In this document: one piece after another, positions 1-8,513 of the stretch
Layout: each line of letters begins with the position of its first letter
Position numbering within the stretch: position 1 is the stretch's first letter
From: Lenisia limosa
Taxonomy: Eukaryota; Breviatea
Assembly: GCA_001655205.1 (NCBI GenBank)
Contig: LPNZ01011412.1
Coordinates: 1 to 46,937 of the forward strand
Reading direction: 5' to 3'
DNA: 46,937 bases
Notes under the pieces: generated by a model
Told to the model about the DNA's origin: nothing
Database searches by the model: none
Seen by the model: only the letters and a program-made list of their open reading frames with translations
Position numbers and translations under genes: made by a program

Positions 1-424
1 TGAAGGAGCCGACAATGTGACATTCCTGTGATGCATCTTGGCGTCTGAGTTGGTGCGTTTGGGAAATTGAAAGACCTCCTTTGTCCCCATGATTCCCTCC
101 TCAAGACCTCCTTTGTCCCCATGATTTTCAAAAATGACTTCTCCAGATGAGTCATCTTTCATATTTGTGAATTTCTGAGGTATAAGTGATAGACGTTGAC
201 AGTTCTCACCGTGGCGTAAATGATACTGGTTGCTTGGTCCGTAACGTTGGTAGCTGCGTTGCTGCCCTTCCGCCTATGGTTAAAGGTTGTGTCTGATGAT
301 AGTTAGAAGGTGAGCATTTGCGACATTTATTGGGAACTTACATGATATTGTTTAGCAATCCACTAAGGGACTCCCGCTGTTCCTTGAAGAGCTTCTCTAC
401 CCGAGGTCTCTTTTTATGAACCAT
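1..424 (-). CDS. 5' part of an unrecognised gene, cut by the window edge
   Basis: Not recognised. The first exon (424 down to 342) reads from an ATG as MVHKKRPRVEKLFKEQRESL and ends at a consensus GTAAGT donor. Further coding-like sequence lies below: a stretch near 200-290 ending at a GTGAGA donor, then an open stretch from about 170 to position 1 beginning KFTNMKDDSSGEV. The last part contains a 32-bp direct repeat that is also repeated in the protein. The C-terminus lies outside the window. The phase between the first two exons does not close perfectly, so one boundary is wrong. The product looks basic at its N-terminus, then acidic. It could instead be two gene fragments. Confidence 0.4.
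71..126. repeat. Two-copy 24-bp direct repeat, period 32
   Basis: AAGACCTCCTTTGTCCCCAT occurs at 71 and again at 103, followed both times by GATT. It lies in the probable coding exon of the minus-strand gene fragment and would duplicate a short acidic peptide. Confidence 0.85.
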
Positions 425-1099
425 CACAATAGTGCTGCATTTGAGCCGTATGCAGCAACTCCAGCAGATTCATGAAGCGAACATATATGTATGTATGCAA
501 ACGTTAAAATATGTAATCAGTGTCTATGGGTCTTAGTGTTGTCTAAATTTTGTTACGATCATGATCATTACTTACTTCGGTCCAAAAAAGAATAAATGGA
601 TACACAGCATATAATTATGTCCATATCCTATCACTGATTACACATTTTTGAGAGCGCTTCGGTTTTTTTGGTTACCGTTTGATTTTATGACCTGTGAAGA
701 AAAAGGAGGTCTTTCATTTCAAACTTTTTTATTCTGTAATCTCATTCTTCTTACTTTGTACCACTCTTTGTCTCAACCCTTTACTTTTGAACTTTTGATA
801 TCCCCAAAAACCGGTGCTTTTTGCATAAATCGGTCTTTTTTGGAANNNNNNNNNNNNNNNNNNNNNNNNNNNNNNNNNNNNNNNNNNNNNNNNNNNNNNN
901 NNNNNNNNNNNNNNNNNNNNNNNNNNNNNNNNNNNNNNNNNNNNNNNNNNNNNNNNNNNNNNNNNNNNNNNNNNNNNNNNNNNNNNNNNNNNNNNNNNTT
1001 CTCTAAATTGATCAGATGCTTAGGAACAACGATTCCCTTTATTTCTCATTTCTACATATGATATAAATCGATTCTTAGCCCTTCGATGGAAATTTTCAA
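425..1099. other. Stretch without a supported gene; holds a gap and element-like ends
   Basis: AT-rich sequence with no convincing exon. TTCGGTCCAAAAAAG at 576-590 and CGGTCTTTTTTGGAA at 831-845 are inverted relative to each other and resemble the termini of the MITE at 6511-6611, so a decayed or gap-interrupted element may lie here. The N-gap at 846-998 removes the right end. Confidence 0.35.
846..998. other. Assembly gap
   Basis: Run of N beside the element-like end TCTTTTTTGGAA; no homopolymer directly at the border. Confidence 0.99.
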
Positions 1100-1276
1100 T
1101 TACTTCTCAACCAGTTTCGAATCCTTGCTTTGCGCCAAAACGGATGCTCTGACTTGACCTGGAGCACCGAAAAGGAAATGGTAGGATTTAGTGATATTAC
1201 CAACAACACTGGTGATGTTTTTTTGTTCCCCTCCTTTATTGATCTGAGAAACGCGCTCACCAAATAGGCCGATGAC
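1100..1276 (-). CDS. Terminal exon of an unrecognised gene
   Basis: A 59-codon exon reads in phase 0 from acceptor CTCCAAG to a TAA stop. It begins VIGLFGERVSQINKGGEQ and ends SVLAQSKDSKLVEK. Its amino-acid composition looks like a normal soluble protein, unlike the other two frames. No family is recognised. Upstream exons were not found; a GTGAGA donor near 1365 could begin the preceding intron, but no exon in matching phase was identified there. It may be the 3' end of a gene whose other exons lie between 1.3 and 1.6 kb. Confidence 0.45.
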   Translation of the reverse strand, partial: VIGLFGERVSQINKGGEQKNITSVVGNITKSYHFLFGAPGQVRASVLAQSKDSKLVEK

Positions 1277-1685
1277 CTTGGAGATTTGTTTGCATTGTTA
1301 TCCTTTGGAATGTTGCGTTCCCCTTGTTGTTTATTGCTATGTTGATCCCTACGTTGCATTTTTCTCACATTTCATATCATATTTGTAGTAATTGTGTACA
1401 TAGTTCATGCAAGATCTCTATTGCAACTTATGTGCTTCTACTATACCCCCAGGGACTCCTAATATCCTGACACACACTATAGTCTACATATTCCATTCTT
1501 TTGTTTGGTTTTGGAAACTCCTCCATATTTGATCCAAAAAAGGAGACTCTCATCTATGGCTCAGTATTAACGAAAGAGCGAAAGGAATCATGTTAAAAAA
1601 AAGTATTAGAATTTGTAAACAAATTTTCCTAAAACACATAGTATTTAGCTAAATAGTAACATACATAATCAATACTTTGCTCATA

Positions 1686-2622
1686 TTAAACAGCTGAATA
1701 AGATACTTCATGTGTTCCTGGGAGAACAGCAATCCAATGTACATACTCTGAAACCTGCAAGGGTAAGAAGACTCAACTTTGCATGGTGAAGGTCTTCGTT
1801 TTCCCTGAACCAAACACAACGTACATTTGCAGAGTTTCGGTATTTACACTCGACAGTCATTGATGACGTTGTAATTGACACCACAGCTATAAAATGAAGT
1901 GAAAAATGTCACAGAACCACTCACAGCACTCCGAGGCTCCTGAAGAGTCTGATTCTGCAGGATTGAGAATGACTGCTGGAATTTCAGCAAAAGTGGGACT
2001 GAAAGTGATGGTCTTCGACTAAAGAGTCAGGTCATGTAATAATCAAAAACGAACAAATCAATATGTCCCATGCAGACACTGGAAATTCCTTTTTGGAACT
2101 TTGTTGGGTCGTTAACACTCATATCAGGCCGCATTATCACAGTGTTAACGGCATCAACGGTTCTGCAAAGTAAAGACCCAACAAATGATTCCGTCAAAAC
2201 CCAATTCAAAGGAGTAAAAATAACACGCCAGCACACGTAGATGATTGGGATTCTGTGTCATAGTAGCTGACCAGAGAACTTGAAGTAGACGGCTTCCAAT
2301 ACCAAAGCTAAGTGGTGACAGTCGAGGGTTGGATTTTAAGTGGTGACAGTCGAGGGTTGGATTTTAAGTGGTGACAGTCAAGGGTTGGATTTTATGTGGT
2401 GACAGTCGAGGGTTGGATTTTATTTTTTTAGAATATCAATCTCCAAAAACTTAAGAGTAAAAAGCTTACAAGGGATGCTTTTGATTGTTCAAAGTCGGTA
2501 TTGAAGACACCACCAATAATGACAGGTGTTGAGGGGAAAGGAACTGGGTAGGTCTCGGATGTTTTGGAAGAGGTACCGTGCAAGACCTGAATGATGGGAT
2601 TGAGGTCAATTTCTGAGCTTTT
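1686..2622 (-). CDS. Multi-domain H-type lectin protein (5' end not found)
   Basis: Six exons join cleanly in phase: 2622-2470, 2307-2237, 2162-2078, 2018-1925, 1886-1825 and 1754-1686 (TAA). The last three encode a block with SKTITFSPTFAEIPAVILNP, then SVVSITTSSMTVECKY and a final VSEYVHWIAVLPGTHEV. This matches the H-type lectin pattern of a Phe-rich strand before a Pro-Val strand, then an aromatic 'vhWiA' strand; the family includes discoidins and snail agglutinins. The first exon carries a second, similar block (TYPVPFPSTPVIIGGVF), and the middle exons may be a third. Known H-type lectins bind GalNAc or related sugars, usually outside the cell. The start codon and any signal peptide were not found upstream of 2622. 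The domain call rests on pattern, not a search. Confidence 0.6.
2310..2421. repeat. 28-bp tandem repeat, four copies, next to a splice acceptor
   Basis: Four near-identical copies of a 28-bp unit (core GTGGTGACAGTCGAGGGTTG) run 2310-2337, 2338-2365, 2366-2393 and 2394-2421, with one or two substitutions in copies 3 and 4. They fill the 3' part of the lectin gene's intron (2308-2469), ending 2 bp from its acceptor. Confidence 0.95.
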
Positions 2623-3068
2623 CTAAAGCGCTAATAAGATCACATTGATTTGCAGATATTATAATCTCCAAAGTTTAAACCTTGCACAATCAGTTGCTGA
2701 TTTGGTTAATGCAGGTTATAATTCCAGAAAATTGGACGGATATCTCTTAACACTTACGATGCCATCATCTTTTTAATCCCCATGCCCCCGTGCCCAATGG
2801 GTGGAGTATATGATGATATAATATATATAATATATTGTGGAGGCATGCACAGAGTTGAAAGGGAAATGATTGGGTGAAAAAAATAAAAAAAAATACTATT
2901 TCAATTTACATGGGGTTTTTGAACAAAAGCGATTAACAAGTGAATATGATCTGACCGTGAAGATGTTAGAATTGGGTTTGATAGTGTCGAAGGCAACAAC
3001 CGAAATGGACGGTGATACAATGGAGGGCGTCTATAAAATAAACAACCAATGAGGCAGTTAACATACAG

Positions 3069-3411
3069 CAAATTGGCTAGTGGCAACAACAAAGTTTGTT
3101 CTATTCGTTCCGACTGGGACTGTGGTTGTGGCCATGTTGTTCATAAACTAAATTGTAACCTTAAGCAATATCGAAAAGGCTGCTTCTTATTATGAAGACA
3201 CCACTCCTACATCAGCCGAGCACAACACTGCGCGAGTGTATGCTGAGCCTTGGTCGGGTAAGGTGACACCTTGACGGTTTGACGTGGCAACCTATTCCAG
3301 GTGACAAAAAGAAGCTTCAATTCGATTCCCTTTCAAAACGGTATTGTCTCGGTCTTTTTGGAAATTAAGTGAAGGTCAAAGTACAACATATCCCCGCTTA
3401 CAACACGCTGA
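3069..3411 (+). CDS. 3' end of a single-pass membrane protein gene
   Basis: Four exons join in phase: 3069-3138, 3166-3257, 3301-3340 and 3375-3411 (TGA). The first encodes a hydrophobic segment (KFVLFVPTGTVVVAM) typical of a transmembrane helix. The rest encode a short polar tail with SYYEDTTPTSAEHNTARVYA. The intron between the first two is only 27 nt (GTTCAT...TTAAG); reading through it would meet an in-frame TAA. Upstream exons are probably within 2.65-3.06 kb but could not be joined. The family is unknown. The gene ends 43 bp before the stop codon of the convergent gene at 3455. The choice of last acceptor, and so the stop, is uncertain. Confidence 0.4.
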
Positions 3412-3454
3412 GCATGGACAATGAAGTAGTTGCCACGAACTCAGTCCTAAACCG

Positions 3455-4420
3455 TTAAAAGCCTGACTAAAAAAACAGACCAAAACAGCCCAGACTTTTT
3501 TGGATTTTGGCAATTCTCACCTTTAATGCCTCAATTTCTTCACGAAGAGGAGTCTAAAAGTTGTGAGGTACTAAAGAAATAGCAGGACTCACCAGCTTAG
3601 CCTCGATCATGGCCTCCACAGAAACCTATAAAATATGAGGCAACAAAAAAAATGTATCAGTTAATTCAAATAACATCACACACCATATTCATTGCATCGT
3701 AGGGCATGGTAGCATTTGCTGAGAGCCTGGAGGTAAGAAATATGAGGACTCCTGTATATTCTTTTATGATCCCTTGTTCAATAGACCAGCAATCACTTAC
3801 GTTAAGGCTTGTACTTCAACTTGACTCTGACTTGACGACAAAGAAAACATCTCCGCACTGGAAACATGATTGGAGGCCATGACAACTCACCTTTCGCCGA
3901 AGAAGACCAGAAGGGCAAGGCCCAAGAGATTCCAAACAAACATGACAACCAACGAGTTACTCAGGATTAGGGGGGGGGGGGGNNNNNNNNNNNNNNNNNN
4001 NNNNNNNNNNNNNNNNNNNNNNNNNNNNNNNNNNNNNNNNNNNNNNNNNNNNNNNNNNNNNNNNNNNNNNNNNNNNNNNNNNNNNNNNNNNNNNNNNNNN
4101 NNNNNNNNNNNNNNNNNNNNNNNNNNNNNNNNNNNNNNNNNNNNNNNNNNNNNNNNNNNNNNNNNNNNNNNNNNNNNNNNNNNNNNNGCGGGTATTATTG
4201 TATTATTGTCAACTCACCAGCCGGAGGAAGTGTGGTGAAGGAAAGAGGAGAGCGGCAGTAAAGATCGCAACAGCTATAGGGTATATTCTACTGACACCAC
4301 CAGGGATACAATGGCTCATCCGACTCCTGTCAGACGGGACCCTATGGTGGGCTTGCGGGTTAGGTTGGAAGCTTCTCACAATTATTTTACGCATCATGGT
4401 GATAATGGCTATTTGATATC
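3455..4420 (-). CDS. Small membrane protein of unknown family, interrupted by a gap
   Basis: From the 3' end, exons 3455-3466, 3521-3553, 3593-3625, 3684-3726, 3801-3857 and 3891 to the gap join in phase and end in TAA. The exon next to the gap encodes a transmembrane-like stretch (SLVVMFVWNLLGLALLVFF), followed by SAEMFSLSSSQSQVEVQALT and a C-terminal helix-like tail ending KLTPLREEIEALKSGF. Beyond the gap a coding-like stretch (about 4240-4420) contains a second hydrophobic segment, IYPIAVAIFTAALLF, ending at a GTGAGT donor. The intron at 3858-3890 is 33 nt. The start codon is uncertain (candidate ATGs near 4395-4400). No function is assigned. Confidence 0.5.
3983..4187. other. Assembly gap inside a gene
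   Basis: Run of N directly after a run of 12 G. Confidence 0.99.
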
Positions 4421-4578
4421 TCACGCGTTTCTATAGATGTTTTTGTTGACAGCGCAGATGGTGGATCACCATCCACGGCCCACAACAGCGCCGTTCTCGT
4501 TTCCGCTTTCATCGGACTCGACGTCACAGCCAACTCTCCCAGTGCTGTCTAGTGGGTATCTTCAACCAATAGACTAAC

Positions 4579-7500
4579 ATGACAGACATCTCCCCCATCC
4601 AATCCTTGCCTCCTCTCAATCTTCCTGTGTTCTCAGAGTTGAACCATATTGAGCCTCTCAATACTGAACTTGTGCCAGGTATGTCTCAAAACTTGATAAT
4701 CTTACGGCCTAGAACTGCCTACGCTTCCTAGCCTGCCAGACCTGGTGGACAGCAACATGGTCGAGCCGACAGGCGTTCAGCCAGCCCCGCAACAAATTGT
4801 GGCAACAATCGCTCAACCAGTGCCTGAAGTTCCACAACCACCAGCTCATGTCCCCAACTTCGCAGACCCCAATTTGGTGGGTTGCTCTCTTATGTTTTAC
4901 TTCCCAAGCCCCCGCACATTTACTTTCCCCAAATGCACCAAATGTCACCCGAGGTAATGCATTGCACTGAGAACTTATGTAAGTTGGGCTCAACCTGGTG
5001 TTAAATAGTCCGTGTTGCCCCATAACCCGCTCATATTCAAGGTGCCGCTCTGCTTCGCCAAGTTCGAATGCGTATGTTAAAACAAGGGACCTTTAAAGAA
5101 ATCCTCATCTCACTTTGTAGAACCGCCCGTTTCATCAATACCTATTGAAGAGTTTTCCAATATGGCAAATAACTCTGTGAAGACCCTAAATGACCCAATG
5201 CCTATTCGACTTCCAGGTTTGATTGGTGGATCTGATAAATCTGTAGATAAAGCATCTTACCGCTACAAGGACGAAAAGGGCGAATATGAAGGAACTGTTG
5301 GTATGCGTTACAACTGGATTCGTGCGGCTGGAGCATGTTGTTTCTCATTTTATGGGATATTATGGCACTATATTTAGTGACCAAGACAACATGCGGCCTG
5401 GTTAGAACAATAATTCAAAAACGAGACTATCCTTAAAAAACAATTGTTTCAATTATGGATTAGTATTGGAATACATTCATATGATATGTACTATGTAAGA
5501 TTTGTCATGGTACCATTGATTAAGGCTCATTTATTAGATCTGAAAACTTTGGAAATCACGGGTAACGCGCCCACTCCGCAAGACGGTAAGACTTAGAAGC
5601 CTCTTCATTTTTCAGCGCTTAACAATGCACTTCCGTTCCCAGTGCATTCTCGTAATATCCGACAAAAATTTGTTACAGCTCACAACAAAGCTGCAATAAA
5701 GGTAAGTCTCTGGTTTGATGTTGAACTACTGGGAAATTAAATGTAACTTGGAGGCTGAGAGGAATTTATGTGACATTTGCAATGGCTGACATCAGATGCA
5801 CAAGGCGAACTTCGGCAACAAGATTCGCGGAGAAAGCCAAACAGCCTTCATTTCCACCTCAGTCAACGAACACGGACCTCAATCGGAGTACTGCAGTGTT
5901 GGCTGCGAAGTTGTCAGCCAGGTTTGCGAGACTTTCTGTTCTTAACTTCCAGGTTATGAGCACTGTGCTGAATACAGTGGCACGCAATGCTGTGAGTCAG
6001 TTAGGCCTCCAGCCCGTTTTCGGCTTGGATGAGTCACGCCAGGAATTTTCGGCTCTTTATCACAGCTTCAAGGGTAAGTGGAACAGGATATTGTCTTTTT
6101 TTGAGGGGCTAAATTATGATTTCTGGATGCTCTTTCCTCTTCTATCGACTGTATCTTTTGTAGCAAAGAAAAGACAACAGGGAAATGTGAGAGCCCGTCT
6201 CAATTTGTAGATCCGCCACCACCTGGGGTGTATGCAGTCGGGCTCAACCCCAAAGGCCTCATGCACTGGACCCGAGATGAAATCCTTCTGGCCACTTCCA
6301 AACTGCAGAGCTACAAGGTGGTTTTGTGTATCATTACTGGGGTCAACTTGTGAACCCATGCCGTTTTACCATTTAGAACCAAGGCGTTCAACTTGTGCCA
6401 ACTATCTCAATGGTAACCCAGATGCCTTTTGAATGGCTCTCTGAGAATCTCACGTACTCCCAGCCCTTGGAGTTTCTCGGTGGGTGAAGACTATTCCTCA
6501 AATGCTATAATTAGGGCTTCGCTACAGTCCAAAAAACCCGGTAAAATATCGATATTTATCGAGAATTTATCGAGAAATTCAGTCTTTTTGGGGACCGTAG
6601 TGAAGCCCTAACTATAACACAAATAACATGAACTGTTACGTCCAGTTTTCAATATTCATAATAATTGCCCTCTCTTTGAGTTACACTCTAAGATGGAGAC
6701 GACAACTCAGAGCCACGAGCAGTGGAACAGTTGGAATGGTGTCACTTGAACGTTGTTGGCGGTATGTCCTTGAGAGACGGCCTTGTTCTATAATACCTTG
6801 ATGTCACTTCTTTATTCTGCAGATATCCAGGTTACAAATGAGCGGCAGTCAATAAACATCGGCCCTTACCAGTATGGCTATCTGCGGTCTGATGTTTTAG
6901 ATCCGTGATAGTTTTGAATGCAGAAACTGTGAATACTCTTCGAATCAGCCATGCAATAGCTAAGGCAACAAAGACATACATTGCATTAAAGGATTATCTC
7001 CTTGAGCCAAAGACAGCAGTGGGTTGTTTTCCGTCTTCTCGTGACTTGCAGTTTATTAACATGCCACCCCGCGAAGCCGTACAACGAGCAATGGCTTATT
7101 GGAGTTCTATGACACCATTATCAGACCTAGGAAATGTACAAGCTTTTGGTACGGTCAAATTACAGCTTATTATTCTGTTCAGAAATTCTTGGTTGGAACT
7201 ATGAAACGATGATGCACTCGCCACCAGATCTTGTAAGCCGATATTTAATGCTGCTGTGACCTTCAGATTCCAGCAATGTTCTTCAATGCAAGTCATCAAG
7301 GGGACTTTTTAACCCGGAAAGGCAAAAGAGGCAACCAAACGCATATTGTAGTTCAAGCCGGAGCTGTAAGCATGAAGCCGTTGTGGCTAACGTTTCAGTC
7401 CGTTTTTGGAGAATTCACATCAAGAGGAACTCACCCTTCTTTCATCATTAGTGAAGGGCAAAACACTCGAACTGTCACAATCAACCTGTTAACAAGGGAA

Positions 7501-7923
7501 GGAACAGGCACTATGATGGCTATCCAAGGCCCTGCCCCAGACCAAATGTTTAAAGATAATGTGGGTTCCTTTGTCCTGTGCATGACTCCTATCATTCAGT
7601 CTCTCATCTTTCAGATTCTTCGAATGTGGCCTACCCCGTCAAAACTAGGTTTGCGTCATAATTTCCGCTTACCCCTTAGGAGGAAAGTGCCTCATCAGCC
7701 TCAATGCATGCACACTGGTGAGCACGGATGCATTTGACAGTGTCTGGCCGGACTGCCCCCAGGTCATGCGATCGTGAGTGGATTATTGATCTGTGACCTT
7801 CCTAGGCTGGCTGTTTCATTGCTTGACCAAGCAACGTCGCCTTTCAAGCCTGAAACCATGACCCAGAGGGACGCCTTCCACATTCTGTTGCGCTGTTTAT
7901 GTAATGTCACTCCATCTCAATGA
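4579..7923 (+). CDS. Large unrecognised protein gene, about 18 exons
   Basis: The gene runs from ATG 4579 to TGA 7921-7923 and gives a protein of roughly 640 residues. The N-terminal 90 residues are Pro-rich and low-complexity (TDISPIQSLPPLNLPVFSEL, then VPEVPQPPAHVPNFADPNL). The middle holds mixed charged and Cys-containing segments (SEYCSVGCEVVSQ; KCESPSQFVDPPPPGVYAVG; QLEWCHLNVVG). The C-terminal half is rich in alternating hydrophobic residues suggesting beta structure (RQQWVVFRLLVTC; NQTHIVVQAGASVFGEF; RTVTINLLTREGTGTMMAIQ). The end reads SLLDQATSPFKPETMTQ and a short helical tail. No signal peptide or membrane segment is seen. I do not recognise the family; a transcription-factor-like beta-sandwich was considered but no diagnostic motif was found. 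One intron carries the MITE at 6511-6611. Confidence 0.6.
6511..6611. mobile_element. Intact MITE with target-site duplication
   Basis: A 101-bp element begins TTAGGGCTTCGCTACAGTCC and ends GGACCGTAGTGAAGCCCTAA, so the termini are inverted repeats of about 20 bp. It is flanked on both sides by CTATAA, a 6-bp target-site duplication. The interior is AT-rich with repeated ATCGA/TTATCGAG motifs and has no coding capacity. It sits in an intron of the 4579-7923 gene. Related fragments are at 19216-19270 and 25188-25254. The superfamily is not assigned. Confidence 0.85.
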
Positions 7924-8110
7924 GGCCAAGCTCCCGCGTCTTATTCTAGTTTGAGATGTTTCAAAGTATCACAAGGTATACACATTAGATGTCTCTTTCA
8001 GTTGTCTCATTATTTAAGAATGTAGCGATTCTCCCCCATTTGAAATCATTGGTAGATATCTGAATCACACAATTCACTAGTAGAGTAAAGAAAAACATAA
8101 ACAAAAAAGG

Positions 8111-8458
8111 TTAACATAGAGCTGAAGAACTATAGTTTGACAAACACACCAAATGGCTTGCTTTTGAATGAGGAGCTATGAAATGAGAGAACGGGATGAC
8201 CACAAACCTCGTGACAGTCACATTCTTAGGCTGAGAAAAGGGATGCGGTGCGTACACCACTTTCTTTTCCCCTTCCTTGTTGGAAGGGCACTTTGGGGGT
8301 GGCGTACGTGCCAATGCTGTTCGCGCAATAATTCGCAGAGTTGTACTGGCAATCTCTTCCGACGCCAGGGCCTTTATTCGGGGGCTGAAAATGGAGGGTA
8401 CGGCAGGGCTGTCCTGAGATATCACTAATATCGTATCAATAACTGCAATACAGCTCAT
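8111..8458 (-). CDS. Small hypothetical protein
   Basis: An open frame from ATG 8458 encodes about 115 residues. The first 60 look protein-like (VISQDSPAVPSIFSPRIKAL, then ASEEIASTTLRIIARTALAR). A GTGGTG...CCTAAG stretch after NKEGEK could be an in-frame intron. The gene would start only 56 bp after the stop of the upstream gene on the same strand (8514), unusually close here, so it may instead be an alternative 3' exon of that gene or a spurious frame. No function is assigned. Confidence 0.35.
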   Translation of the reverse strand: MSCIAVIDTILVISQDSPAVPSIFSPRIKALASEEIASTTLRIIARTALARTPPPKCPSNKEGEKKVVYAPHPFSQPKNVTVTRFVVIPFSHFIAPHSKASHLVCLSNYSSSALC

Positions 8459-8513
8459 GGATTTTTTTTAGGAATACTACGATCATAAATACTATTCAGC
8501 TTCAAGAGCACCA

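Noticed and set aside
648-1061. Open frame running through the 846-998 gap
   Set aside because: Most of its length is N; flanking sequence is low-complexity and starts at a non-ATG codon.
2310-2421. CRISPR array
   Set aside because: Units are direct tandem copies with no unique spacers, in an intron of a eukaryotic gene.
6905-7204. Open frame of 99 codons within the 4579-7923 gene
   Set aside because: It overlaps real exons in another frame; phase-matched splicing gives the QQWVVFRLLVTC reading instead.
4579-7923. CSL, p53, Rel or NDT80 transcription factor
   Set aside because: A beta-rich C-terminal half raised the idea, but none of the diagnostic motifs of these families was found.
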